Of a stretch of DNA of 64,000 nucleotides, positions 8,514-19,221 are shown in pieces. Made by a program: the position numbers and the translations under genes. The number at the start of each line of letters is the position of its first letter. Positions within the stretch are counted from its first letter, which is position 1. Origin of the DNA: Tsukamurella sp. TY48. Lineage in GTDB: Bacteria; Actinomycetota; Actinomycetes; Mycobacteriales; Mycobacteriaceae. The stretch covers positions 2,356,001 through 2,420,000 of the forward strand of contig NZ_BPMV01000001.1 of assembly GCF_019656655.1 (NCBI RefSeq). The letters are read 5' to 3'. A model generated the notes under the pieces. It worked only from the letters and a program-made list of their open reading frames with translations, was not told the origin of the DNA and did not search any database.

Positions 8514-9140
8514 TCAGTCTTTTATCAGCAAATTGACCGCGACACCCAGGCGCTTTTGCACCTCCGAAGCCGAGGCCCGATGGGTGACCCAGGCGACCAG
8601 ATTGGCCATCCAGACGTCCGCGATCAGGTGGAAGGTGTCGCGCTGTTCGTCGGTCGGGTTCTCGACGCCGAGTGCGTGCGCGAACATCCCCTCCAGCAGT
8701 CGTCCGACCCGCTCCACCTCGGCCGCGGCGGTGGCATCCGCGAACATGAAGGCGCGCACCATCGCTTCGGTGAGCAGCGGTGCCCGCTGCAGGGCCTGAG
8801 TGTTGCGGTCGAGCACGAACATCAGGCGCTCGGCGTTGGTGTCGCCCGGCACCGTCGCCTTGCCGATCCGGTCGCCCGCGCGCTCGAACTGGCTCACCAG
8901 GCCGGCGACCAGCAGGTGCACCTTCGACGGGAAGTAGCGGTACAGGGTGCCCAGGGCCACATCGGCCTTCTTGGCCACGGCACGCATCTGCACGGCGTCG
9001 TAGCCGCCCTTGCGGGCCAGGGCGAGCGTGGCGTCGATGATCCGCTTGCGACGCTCCCGCTGGCCGGCGGTGTCCAGTTCGTCGCGGGCGGGCGCGGCGG
9101 GGGCTACCGGAGCGGCGGCGGTTGTGCCTTCGGGCGGCAT
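8514..9140 (-). CDS. kstR: TetR-family repressor, KstR-like (sterol catabolism regulator)
   Basis: 208 residues. The N-terminal helix-turn-helix (about 28-75: QRERRKRIIDATLALARKGG, then VGTLYRYFPSK-type turn with ALGTLYRYFPSKVHLL) and the ligand domain segments LLTEAMVRAFMFADA and DVWMANLVAWVTHRASA closely resemble mycobacterial KstR, which represses cholesterol uptake and degradation genes and is released by a 3-oxo-cholestenoyl-CoA type ligand. ATG at 9140. It precedes the mce operon on the same strand, and KstR-box-like sites flank it on both sides. Confidence 0.85.
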   Translation of the reverse strand: MPPEGTTAAAPVAPAAPARDELDTAGQRERRKRIIDATLALARKGGYDAVQMRAVAKKADVALGTLYRYFPSKVHLLVAGLVSQFERAGDRIGKATVPGDTNAERLMFVLDRNTQALQRAPLLTEAMVRAFMFADATAAAEVERVGRLLEGMFAHALGVENPTDEQRDTFHLIADVWMANLVAWVTHRASASEVQKRLGVAVNLLIKD

Positions 9141-9211
9141 GGAGGGTCACCTCTGTTTCGATCGACGTGGCTCCGAGCGGCCTGATCGAGGCGCCCGGAG
9201 GTTTTGACAAT

Positions 9212-9225
9212 TGAAACAGGTTATC
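9212..9225. promoter_or_regulatory. KstR-box-like operator upstream of kstR
   Basis: TGAAACAGGTTATC contains the AAC-N2-GTT core and matches TNNAACNNGTTNNA at 7 of 8 fixed positions. It is about 70 bp before the kstR start, which suggests autoregulation, as known for KstR. Confidence 0.55.
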
Positions 9226-9264
9226 GTTGGATACCTGTGGTTTCCGGCCCCTATTCGACGAAAA

Positions 9265-11582
<2,318 letters not shown>

Positions 11583-11612
11583 GAACACCAGCCTAGGACC
11601 ACCACCGGTGCG

Positions 11613-11996
11613 TCAGGCGTCGGACGGCGTGGGCTGCTCGTCGGAGATCTGACGGAGCGTGGCCACCATGGACACCTCCGGCCAGTACTTCGCGTGCAGG
11701 TCGGCGAAGTCCTGCTGTCCGGCGATCGCCTCCTCGACGGTGTCGTACTGCAGCAGCGCCCACCCGCCGACGACCTCCTTGGCCTCGGCGTAGGGGCCGT
11801 CGACCCGGGTGACCTCGCCCTGGCGGACCACGAAGTTCACCGCGTCCTCGGTGCCGTACAAGCCACCGCCGTCCAGGAAGACGCCCTTGGCGGCCTGCTC
11901 GCCGATGTAGGCGTCCATCGCATCGAACAACGCCTGCGGCGGCGTTCCGACCGCGGCGCCCTCTTCCATCCGTACCAGTCCCATGAAACGTGGCAT
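11613..11996 (-). CDS. DGPF/YCII-domain protein, partner of the ECF42 sigma factor
   Basis: 127 residues with a ferredoxin-like YCII/DGPF fold; the signature reads VDGPYAEAKEVVGGW (about 75-90). The ATG at 11996 has AAGGA 9 nt upstream; a longer frame reaches 12062 but adds an unrelated leader. Such proteins are co-encoded with ECF42 sigma factors and are often members of their regulons; their biochemical role is unknown. It ends 30 bp before the sigma factor start. Confidence 0.85.
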   Translation of the reverse strand: MPRFMGLVRMEEGAAVGTPPQALFDAMDAYIGEQAAKGVFLDGGGLYGTEDAVNFVVRQGEVTRVDGPYAEAKEVVGGWALLQYDTVEEAIAGQQDFADLHAKYWPEVSMVATLRQISDEQPTPSDA

Positions 11997-12092
11997 ATCG
12001 ATCAGTCCTTCTGTGAGCGGTTTCTTGCACTGTCGCACGGACGTCGAACGAGGGACCGCCACTTCGACATCGGCCCGGAAGATTTTTCCGAG

Positions 12093-12926
12093 TCAGGCGG
12101 AGGGGGCGTCGAACCAGCGCAATAACCGCAGGTCGGAGTCGGGTTCGGCGGCGGCGAGCGCGGTCCATGCCCGGTCGGCGCGGGCGCGGGCGCGGGTGCC
12201 CGCCCAGTCCGCGGGGAGCAGTTCCGGAGGCAGCAGGGGGTCGGATTCGTGGGCCCGGGTGAACTCGGCGACCAGGGCCACCGTCATCGCCAGCCGGTCG
12301 GCGTGACCGGCCTCGCCGACCCGGTCGAGCGTCTCGTCCGCGAGCACCGCGAGCCGACGGTGCCCGTCGGCCAGCTCGTCGAGCGGCCACAGGCGCGCCG
12401 CCGCTGCCACGCCGCGGGCACCGCCCACGTCGAGGTCGGAGGTACTCAGGGTCGTGAGGTAGGCGGAGGCGCCGAGGCCGGCGGCGGTGCCGCGGAGCGC
12501 CTCCTCCCAGGCATGCGGCGATGCGTAGAGACCGCCCTGCACCGGGGCCCCGCCGAGCGCGAGGATCGCATCCCGCAGCCCGGTCCGGGCCTCGCGGGCC
12601 GACTCCGGGACGCCGAATCCGGCCAGGTGCCACACCCCGTCCCACGGCGCTTCGCCGCGATCCTGCGCGTACATCAACCGCACGTGCTCCCGGTCCGGCT
12701 CGATCCCGGCCCGCGTGGCGTCGGTCGCGGTGAGGACCGCGCCGCGCCCGCGGCCGCTGTGCGTGAACCGTCCCTCCGCGACGAGTCGTTTGATCGCCAG
12801 CCGCACCTGCTGATCGCCCATGCCGAGGAGTCCGGCCACCTCGTACAGCTCGCCCGCATCGATGGTGGCGTCCGAACGCAGCATCGATTCGATGAGCGCG
12901 CGGGTGCTGATCACGCCGTCAGGCAT
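12093..12926 (-). CDS. PaaX-like transcriptional regulator
   Basis: 277 residues. The N-terminal winged helix (about 5-70, LGMGDQQVRLAIKRLVAEGRF) and central domain (WHLAGFGVPESAREARTGLRDAILALGGAPVQGGLYASPH) match the PaaX family, whose founder represses phenylacetate degradation and responds to phenylacetyl-CoA. No paa genes are nearby. Its start lies 16 nt inside the end of the preceding saccharopine-dehydrogenase-like gene, so it is probably the last gene of a three-gene operon; the effector cannot be told. Confidence 0.82.
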   Translation of the reverse strand: MPDGVISTRALIESMLRSDATIDAGELYEVAGLLGMGDQQVRLAIKRLVAEGRFTHSGRGRGAVLTATDATRAGIEPDREHVRLMYAQDRGEAPWDGVWHLAGFGVPESAREARTGLRDAILALGGAPVQGGLYASPHAWEEALRGTAAGLGASAYLTTLSTSDLDVGGARGVAAAARLWPLDELADGHRRLAVLADETLDRVGEAGHADRLAMTVALVAEFTRAHESDPLLPPELLPADWAGTRARARADRAWTALAAAEPDSDLRLLRWFDAPSA

Positions 12927-14107
12927 CCGGGCTCCTCCTCGACGACGATCCGGGTTCCCGGAAACGCTACCGCCAGATCGCCGAACAGGCGGGGCCGGTC
13001 GACGATCGCATCGGGCGGGTGCACGCCCGGGGGATTCGAGCCGTCCACGAGTTGGACGGCGATCAAGGCGGCGGGGGCCCCGGTGATCGCCGCCATATCG
13101 GCGAACAGTCCGCTCCCGGCAGGCGATTCCAGCCGGGCGAGCACCCGGCGCGGCGCGCCGTCGGCGGTGCCGTCCGCCGCCGCGAAGAACGCGGGCAGAT
13201 CCCCGGCGGATCGCCGGTACCGCCCGAAACCGCCGGGGAGCGAGCGGATCACGCGCAGTGCCGACGGTGCGCCGAGCAACCCGGCAGCGTCCTCAGGGGT
13301 GAGTGCTCCGGAGTCGATGTCGCGCCGCAGGACGTCGAGGTAGGCGGCGGTGCCGGGGCGGAGCAGCATGAGGCACGCGGCATCTCCCGACGGGGACACG
13401 GTGCGCGACAGCGTGATCGGTTCCGGGTGGCCCACGGTGTATCCGGTGCCGCTGCGCCCACCGGGCAGCTGCAGCGAAACCGGGCGCAGTGGCCGGCGAT
13501 GCGCGCGTGTGCCGTCCCGGATCTCCGCGACCCGGCCGCTGCACTGGTGCATCCAGTGCACCGCGGCCGCTCCGGCGGTGAGATCGCCGTCGTCGCCCCG
13601 TGCGGCCGCCGACGTGCCCGCATCCACGGGCCACGCGGTGTACACGTGGCGCACCGCGTCCAGCCGGGCCGTCGCCTCGGCCGCCAACAGGGTGCTCAGT
13701 CCGGGGCTCGCGCCCGCGCCGACCACCGCGCACACCCCGGCGCGCCGGGCGTCCGCATCGAGGTCGAGGAGCTCCAACGTGGGCTCCCAGTCGTCGCAGA
13801 TGTCGACGTACCCGGTCCCGGTCTCGATCGCCGCCCGCAGCACGGCGACGCCGTACCGGTAGAACGGCCCGACGGTGCTGAGCACGAGGTCGACCTCCGC
13901 GTGCAGCGCGCGCAGGGCGGGGCCGTCGGTCACGTCGAGGCGGCGCGCCGTCACGCCCGCCCGACGGTCCGCGAGGCGCCCCGCCAGATCCGCCGCACGG
14001 CGGGCATCGCGGTCGGCGACCAGCAATCCGTCGATCCCGGGCAGATCGGCCAGGGTCGCGGCGGCCCGCGCGCCCATACCGCCGGCGCCGAGCACCGCGA
14101 CCCTCAT
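12911..14107 (-). CDS. Saccharopine dehydrogenase-like NAD(P)-binding protein
   Basis: 398 residues. The N-terminal Rossmann motif is GAGGMGAR (about 7-14), followed by segments usual in the saccharopine dehydrogenase/trans-acting enoyl reductase group: LVLSTVGPFYRYG, GTGYVDICDDWEPT and GAGASPGLSTLLA. Substrate unknown. The ATG overlaps the stop of the upstream hydrolase gene (ATGA) and the 3' end overlaps the PaaX-like gene by 16 nt. A role in lipid or aromatic acid metabolism is only a guess. Confidence 0.78.
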   Translation of the reverse strand: MRVAVLGAGGMGARAAATLADLPGIDGLLVADRDARRAADLAGRLADRRAGVTARRLDVTDGPALRALHAEVDLVLSTVGPFYRYGVAVLRAAIETGTGYVDICDDWEPTLELLDLDADARRAGVCAVVGAGASPGLSTLLAAEATARLDAVRHVYTAWPVDAGTSAAARGDDGDLTAGAAAVHWMHQCSGRVAEIRDGTRAHRRPLRPVSLQLPGGRSGTGYTVGHPEPITLSRTVSPSGDAACLMLLRPGTAAYLDVLRRDIDSGALTPEDAAGLLGAPSALRVIRSLPGGFGRYRRSAGDLPAFFAAADGTADGAPRRVLARLESPAGSGLFADMAAITGAPAALIAVQLVDGSNPPGVHPPDAIVDRPRLFGDLAVAFPGTRIVVEEEPGCLTA

Positions 14108-15171
14108 CGGGCGCCCTGCTGCTGCGTGAACCGCGTGAGCAGATCGAGGTAGCCGGGGGCGTAGATCGAGCGCGGCGCGAAGATCGCGCGGGCCGCGACG
14201 GTGAGCTCGTCGGCGCGGTACTCGATGTCATCGCGGGTGATGCTGTGGGTGGCACCGGGGAAGCGGTGCTCGGTGAGCAGCCCGGGGCGCATCCCCGCCT
14301 CGTACGCGCGGGCGGTCTCGTCGACGTCCACGTTGCGGTCGGCGTCGCCCAGGATCAGCAGTGTGGGCACCGCGATCGCCGGGATGGCGGGGGTGACATC
14401 GGCGCGGAAGTTCCGCTCGACGAACCCCCACCGGTCCGCGGACATCGGCGGATCGTCGACCGTCGACGCGAGGTAGGTCCCGTAATCGGCCCCTTGCCGG
14501 AGGAGGGCCACGCTCGCGGCCCGACGGTCCAGGGCCCGCGTCCGGTCCTCCTCGGAGGCGCCGGCCGCCCTGAGTTCGGCGAGGGTGTTGTACTCGCCCT
14601 GGCGCAGCCAGTTGACCGCGGCGCCGACCAGGATGAGGAACCGGATGTCCGGGCGCCGCGCGGAGATCTCCGGCAGCACCCAGCCGGCCTGGCTGACGCC
14701 CCAGGCGCCGATCCGGGAGCGATCGATGTCCGGGCGTCCGCGCGCCCAGTCCAGGGCCGCCGCGACCTCCGCGCCGCGGTCGGCCAGGGACTGCTGCAGC
14801 CAGTTGCCCGGGGAACCGTCGACCCCGGCCTTGTTCCACGCCAGCGTGGCGAAACCGGCCTTCGCGAAGGCCTCGGACAGCGGCTTGTAGCCGTCGTCGC
14901 GGGTGGCGTTCGCGGCGCCGTCGCCGTGCACCATGACCACGAGGCCGTGCGGCCCGGAGCTGCCCTTCGGTGTGGTCAGCAGACCGTCGAGGCGGCCCCC
15001 GGTGTGGGCGTCGGGGGCACTGCCGCCCGCGGCGAGCGCGTCGGTGACGGGGATGGTGACCCGTTGCTCGTCGTAGCCGAAGGTGTTCGCCCCCACGACC
15101 CAGGCACCGCCGCCGAGTACCACGACGACCGCCAGGAGGAGCGCACCGAGCGCGTAATACCGACTCTTCAT
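14104..15171 (-). CDS. Alpha/beta-hydrolase, membrane-anchored or secreted
   Basis: 355 residues. A hydrophobic N-terminal helix (about 6-28) suggests an anchor or signal. The hydrolase core follows: oxyanion-hole region MVHGDG (about 80), nucleophile elbow GVSQAG (Ser near 160), acid in GDADRNVD (about 275) and His in GATHS (about 308). It resembles dienelactone-hydrolase/acyl-CoA-thioesterase type enzymes. The ATG at 15171 follows TACGAT by 6 nt (possible leaderless start). First gene of an operon with the dehydrogenase-like and PaaX-like genes. Confidence 0.82.
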   Translation of the reverse strand: MKSRYYALGALLLAVVVVLGGGAWVVGANTFGYDEQRVTIPVTDALAAGGSAPDAHTGGRLDGLLTTPKGSSGPHGLVVMVHGDGAANATRDDGYKPLSEAFAKAGFATLAWNKAGVDGSPGNWLQQSLADRGAEVAAALDWARGRPDIDRSRIGAWGVSQAGWVLPEISARRPDIRFLILVGAAVNWLRQGEYNTLAELRAAGASEEDRTRALDRRAASVALLRQGADYGTYLASTVDDPPMSADRWGFVERNFRADVTPAIPAIAVPTLLILGDADRNVDVDETARAYEAGMRPGLLTEHRFPGATHSITRDDIEYRADELTVAARAIFAPRSIYAPGYLDLLTRFTQQQGAR

Positions 15172-15213
15172 GAAACGATCGTAGCAAAAACGATCGAAAT
15201 GAAAAAGATAGTT

Positions 15214-15846
15214 CTAGACGTGATGCTCCAGAAGGCCGATCATCAGCGCCTTGCACTCCGCGAGCACGTTCCCCTCCTGATCCGAGAGGGTGGCCGCGAC
15301 GTAGATCTTGCGGCCCTCCACCCGATCCACCCAGCCGTCCACGATCAGCTCGGGTCCCACGGGGGCCACGCGCCAGTAGGAGACGTTGAGGTAGGCGGTG
15401 CGGGCCAGCGGATGGCCGCCGCTGTAGACGATCCAGCCGAGGTGCTCGTCGAAGACGTTGGCGATCATGCCGCCGTGCGCGGCGTTGTTGCCGCCCACGT
15501 GCGCCCGGCGGAACCGGAGCAGCGAGCGCACGCCGCTCTCGTCGAACTTCACCATCCGCCAGGGCGTCTGCATCGCGCTGCCGCGGCCCGGCAGATCGGA
15601 CACCCGGTTCGCGGGCCCGTCGCCCTCCTTGACCTCCCGGTACGGTTCGAGCGTGTCGACCGCCTCCCGGACCTGCGCGGCGGCCGCGGCGTAGGCGGCA
15701 TCGTCGGCATCAGCGGCCACGGACAGATCGAGCAGGTCGCGAACGGCTTCGACGAATCCACCGAAGGAGGGCGGCGCCTCCCTGGGCTGGAACTTCGGGA
15801 ATTCGGAGCGGCGGTCCACGCGGCGGGGGGTCTCGGAGGTGCTCAC
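15214..15846 (-). CDS. PaaI-type hotdog thioesterase
   Basis: 210 residues. The C-terminal two thirds form a hotdog fold with the characteristic AAHGGMIANVFDEHLGW helix (about 125-141), where the His-Gly-Gly and Asp/Glu form the active site, and TAYLNVSYWRVAPVGPEL. It should hydrolyse acyl-CoA thioesters; substrate unknown. The N-terminal ~80 residues are a helical extension seen in actinobacterial members. It stands apart from its neighbours by 33-42 bp. Confidence 0.85.
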   Translation of the reverse strand: MSTSETPRRVDRRSEFPKFQPREAPPSFGGFVEAVRDLLDLSVAADADDAAYAAAAAQVREAVDTLEPYREVKEGDGPANRVSDLPGRGSAMQTPWRMVKFDESGVRSLLRFRRAHVGGNNAAHGGMIANVFDEHLGWIVYSGGHPLARTAYLNVSYWRVAPVGPELIVDGWVDRVEGRKIYVAATLSDQEGNVLAECKALMIGLLEHHV

Positions 15847-15879
15847 CGTCCGAGGTTAGCGCAGCGAATTCGGCTGCGC

Positions 15880-17286
15880 TCAGTGGGATTCGAGCACGGG
15901 CAACGGCGGCAGCGGCGTCTCGTAGAGCCAGGTGCGCCACAGGTCGCGCAGCGGCTCCGGGCTGTGCTTCGCGGCGAGTGTGACGAGGTTCTCGGTGGTC
16001 ACCGATTCGTGCGCGTACTCCGAGGTCCATTCGTGCAGCAGCGTGAAGAAGGCCGGATCGCCCAGCGCCACCCGCAGAGCGTGCACCGTGATCGCGCCGC
16101 GCTTGTACACGCGGTCGTCGAACATGTCGTCCGGGCCCGGATCGCCGATCAGGATGTTCGCGGGCGAGTTCGCGAGCTTGGCGTAATAGCGCGCCACCAT
16201 CTGCTGTGTGGTGGCCTCGCCGCACTCCTGCGCCCACAGCCACTCGGCGTAGCAGGCGAAACCCTCGTGCAGCCAGATGTCCTTCCAGCGGGTCAGGGTC
16301 AGGGAGTTGCCGAACCACTGATGTGCCAGCTCGTGCGCCACGAGTCGCTCCGCGTCGCGGGTCCCGTCGCAGTGGTTGGCACCGAAGATCGACACCGTCT
16401 GCGCCTCGACCGGGATCTCCAGCGTGTCGTCGGTGATCACCACGGTGTACTCGGGGAACGGATACGGCCCGAACCAGCGGGTGAACGCGCGCATGATGCG
16501 CTCCTGGTTGCCGAAACTGCGCTCGAACTGGCGGCGCAGCCGCGGCGGCAGCACCGCCCGGATGGGCACCGGCTTCTCGGCCACCTTCACCGACTCGTAG
16601 GCGCCGATCTGGATGGTCGCGAGGTAACTCGCCATCGGGGCCGCCTGCTCGAAGACCCAGGTGGTGTGGCCCGCGGCCACCCGTCGGGAGGTGAGCACGC
16701 CGTTCGAGACCACGCGGTACGGCGAGTCCGTGGTGATCTCGATCCGGTACGAGGCCTTGGAGGCGGGGTGGTCGTCGCACGGGAACCACGACGGTGCGCC
16801 GCTCGGCTGCGAGGCCACGATGACTCCCTCGGTGAGCTCCTCCCAGCCCACCTCGCCCCATGTGGAGCGGATGGGGCGGGGCGTGCCGGCGTACCGGATG
16901 GACAGTGTCATCGCGGCGCCCGCGGGCACCTCCGTCGCGAGCGTGATGTCGAGCTTGCCGCCGCGCTGCGTGAACCGAGCCGGACGGCGACCGTTCACCG
17001 AGACCTTCGATGCGGCAAGGGAATCGGACAGATCCAGCGAGAATCGGCGCAGCGGTTCCGAGGCGGTGGCGGTGATCTCCGCCTTGCCCGCCAAGCGGTT
17101 GCTGGCCACCTTGTACTCGATCTCCAGGTCGTAGCGGGAGATGCGGTAGCCGGGATTGCCGTGGCCGGGGATGTAGGGATCGACGGCGCGGGCGTGCTGG
17201 AGGTTCGGCGCGGCACCGGGCCTCGGCTTCGCCGACTTGCGCACCACGGTCCGCACCTGCCTTTCGCTCTGGGGTCGGGTGATCAC
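15880..17286 (-). CDS. Short M1-family zinc aminopeptidase
   Basis: About 468 residues from a GTG at 17286 that overlaps the upstream stop (GTGA); GTG at 17256 is an alternative. The zinc site is complete: HELAHQW (about 307-313) plus the second Glu in DIWLHEGFA 18 residues on. The GAMEN exopeptidase element is replaced by PVEAQT, as in the small bacterial M1 branch, and the large C-terminal helical domain of PepN is absent, so length is normal for this branch. No signal peptide is evident, so it is probably cytoplasmic. Confidence 0.88.
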   Translation of the reverse strand: MITRPQSERQVRTVVRKSAKPRPGAAPNLQHARAVDPYIPGHGNPGYRISRYDLEIEYKVASNRLAGKAEITATASEPLRRFSLDLSDSLAASKVSVNGRRPARFTQRGGKLDITLATEVPAGAAMTLSIRYAGTPRPIRSTWGEVGWEELTEGVIVASQPSGAPSWFPCDDHPASKASYRIEITTDSPYRVVSNGVLTSRRVAAGHTTWVFEQAAPMASYLATIQIGAYESVKVAEKPVPIRAVLPPRLRRQFERSFGNQERIMRAFTRWFGPYPFPEYTVVITDDTLEIPVEAQTVSIFGANHCDGTRDAERLVAHELAHQWFGNSLTLTRWKDIWLHEGFACYAEWLWAQECGEATTQQMVARYYAKLANSPANILIGDPGPDDMFDDRVYKRGAITVHALRVALGDPAFFTLLHEWTSEYAHESVTTENLVTLAAKHSPEPLRDLWRTWLYETPLPPLPVLESH

Positions 17287-18110
17287 CTTACCGGCGGTGT
17301 CGCCGGACCGTTGCGCGGCGACCCGGCCGCGTCGTGAACATCGGGGAGATTCGGGGACCGATCGCCCACCGGTGGCGAGGCGAACATGATCGCTGCGGCG
17401 ATCGCCAGGACCGCGGCCGTGATCAGGACCGCGATCGCACCGCCGGCCGCGGCCGGGTCCGCGGCGAACGCCCAGCGTTGCGGCGGCGGGATTCCTCGGT
17501 CTGCTCGATCCCGGTAGTAGGAGCCCGCCGCTCCGACCGCGAACGCGGCGAGGGCGCAGCACATCGCGGCCAGGGGCATCAGCGCGGTCACCGCCCGCGT
17601 CGCGATGATCCGCCGCGTGCGGGGTTCATCCGCTGGATCGAGCTCCGCGCGTCCCCGGCAGTCCGCGACGATGCCCACCGTGAGAATCAGGCCCGCGAGG
17701 AAGCATGCGTACATCGTCCACGCGACCGCGGTGAACGGGAACCGCCCGAAATCGGTGACCTCGGTGTTGCGCAGGAGTGGGTCGGAGAACAACCGCGGCG
17801 CTCCGAGTGCGGGGATCGTCACCAGGGTGGCGACGGCGAGGAGCCAGCGCGGTACCAGCGCCTGCACCGGACCGTGGGTCGTCGGTCCCTTGGGGCTGGT
17901 GACGACGGGGATCGCGAGCGCGACGAGGAAGAGCAGTGGTGAGCAGAAGAAGACCAGCGTCATGGCGTTCGTCACGGTCTCCTGCATTCCGCGTGGCAGG
18001 AAGTCGACGACGAATCCGAGGGGGCCGATACCGAGGCCGGCGAAGGTGACGATCGAGGCGATGCCGAGGTTCTTCCGCACCCTCGTCGCGAACTCCGACC
18101 GCGCAGCCAC
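17283..18110 (-). CDS. Hypothetical integral membrane protein
   Basis: 275 residues with about six hydrophobic segments (roughly 17-37, 50-72, 90-105, 128-150, 178-200, 220-245) and a hydrophilic C-terminal tail of about 30 residues rich in Pro, Gly and Asp. No family recognised. It overlaps the M1 peptidase start by 4 nt (GTGA), so the two are probably co-translated. Confidence 0.72.
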   Translation of the reverse strand: MAARSEFATRVRKNLGIASIVTFAGLGIGPLGFVVDFLPRGMQETVTNAMTLVFFCSPLLFLVALAIPVVTSPKGPTTHGPVQALVPRWLLAVATLVTIPALGAPRLFSDPLLRNTEVTDFGRFPFTAVAWTMYACFLAGLILTVGIVADCRGRAELDPADEPRTRRIIATRAVTALMPLAAMCCALAAFAVGAAGSYYRDRADRGIPPPQRWAFAADPAAAGGAIAVLITAAVLAIAAAIMFASPPVGDRSPNLPDVHDAAGSPRNGPATPPVR

Positions 18111-18160
18111 GGCACCCCCTGTTGATCGTGAACTCGGTCATCACGATAACAAGGAATGGC

Positions 18161-18646
18161 TCAGGGGCGAGGCTTGCGGAGGGTGACGGTGGGGACGCCG
18201 TGGCCCGCAGGCGGGGCCTCGGGTGCGGAGGCCTGGTAGCCGGCGCGCTCGTAGGTGCGGATGTTGCGTGCACTCCCCGCGCCGGTGAACATCAGGAACT
18301 CGCGGGTGTCCTCGGGTGCGAGCGCCTCCATCAGGGCGATGAGCTGCGTGCCCAGGCCGCGGCCGGCCAGATCCGGTGCCACCATGAGGCGCCCGATGTG
18401 CCACGTGCCGTCGGCCTCGGCGCGGCCCCGTCCGGCACCCACCAGTCGGCCGTCGAGCCGCATCACCACGGTGGTCCACTCGGAGGCCCAGGCCAGGATG
18501 TCGTCGTGGGTCTCGGTGAGCGGAGGGATCTGCAGGCTGTCGTTGGCGAGGGCCTCCTGCACCCAGCAGCAGCGCTGCAGGACCAGCAACTCCGCTACAT
18601 CGGAGGGGCTGAACGGGGCGATCTGGAAACCGTCGGTCACCGTCAC
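18161..18646 (-). CDS. GNAT-family N-acetyltransferase
   Basis: 161 residues. The acetyl-CoA-binding motif A reads RLMVAPDLAGRGLGTQLI (about 90-107, with the R/Q-x-x-G-x-G/A type GRGLG loop), followed by NIRTYERAGYQ, the usual GNAT end. The GTG at 18646 overlaps the stop of the TetR gene (GTGA), so it belongs to the P450-TetR-GNAT unit. It may modify or detoxify the product of the isocyanide cluster, or be unrelated; the substrate cannot be read from the sequence. Confidence 0.82.
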   Translation of the reverse strand: MTVTDGFQIAPFSPSDVAELLVLQRCCWVQEALANDSLQIPPLTETHDDILAWASEWTTVVMRLDGRLVGAGRGRAEADGTWHIGRLMVAPDLAGRGLGTQLIALMEALAPEDTREFLMFTGAGSARNIRTYERAGYQASAPEAPPAGHGVPTVTLRKPRP

Positions 18647-19221
18647 ACCGTAGTCGCGAGAGTGGGATCCGTGAGCACCGCCGGGATCACGAACCGGCGC
18701 AACAGGTCCTCCTCGGCCCCCGGATCGGCCTCCGGGTGGGAGAGCAGCGAGACCACCACCCGGACCAACCAGCGCGCCGCAGCCGGCGCGCTCTCGGCAT
18801 CGGAGGCGCCCGTCAGCTCGCTGAGCAGGCCGAAGGCGACCGCATCGATCCCCGCCGACCGGGAGGCGAGGCCACCCGCCGGCGGTTCGTCGACGGCGAA
18901 CCACGCCGCCAGTGCGGGCGCGGCACGCACCTGCTCGACCGCGGTGAGGAGGGCGCGCACCAGGCGCTCGCCCGGATCGTCGATCGCCGAGACCCGCTCG
19001 CGCACCGTCGCCGCCACGGCCTGCGCCTCGCGCTGGACGAAGGCGGCGTGCAGGGCCTGCCGGTTGGGGAAGTAGCGGTAGAGCGTGGCGCGCGAACAGC
19101 CCGCGGCCTGCGCCACCTCGGCCATGCCCACCGCGGCCACCCCGTCGCGCGCGAAGAGCTCGGAGACCGAGGCCAGGATGCGGTCGGCGGCGTCACGCTC
19201 GCGGGCGGCCTGCCAGTTCAC
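18643..19221 (-). CDS. TetR-family regulator of the P450/isocyanide cluster
   Basis: 192 residues. N-terminal HTH (about 8-53) with AAGCSRATLYRYFPNRQALHA; the ligand-binding domain is unremarkable. A longer frame extends upstream, but the GTG at 19221 overlaps the P450 stop (GTGA) and gives normal TetR length. Lying between P450-1 and the GNAT gene, it probably controls this unit; a 24-bp inverted repeat spanning the P450-1 start codon is a candidate operator. Confidence 0.85.
   Translation of the reverse strand: MNWQAARERDAADRILASVSELFARDGVAAVGMAEVAQAAGCSRATLYRYFPNRQALHAAFVQREAQAVAATVRERVSAIDDPGERLVRALLTAVEQVRAAPALAAWFAVDEPPAGGLASRSAGIDAVAFGLLSELTGASDAESAPAAARWLVRVVVSLLSHPEADPGAEEDLLRRFVIPAVLTDPTLATTV

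Noticed and set aside
14245-17337. 1030-residue plus-strand frame
   Set aside because: Antisense to the hydrolase, thioesterase and M1 peptidase, whose catalytic motifs are intact; composition is shadow-like.
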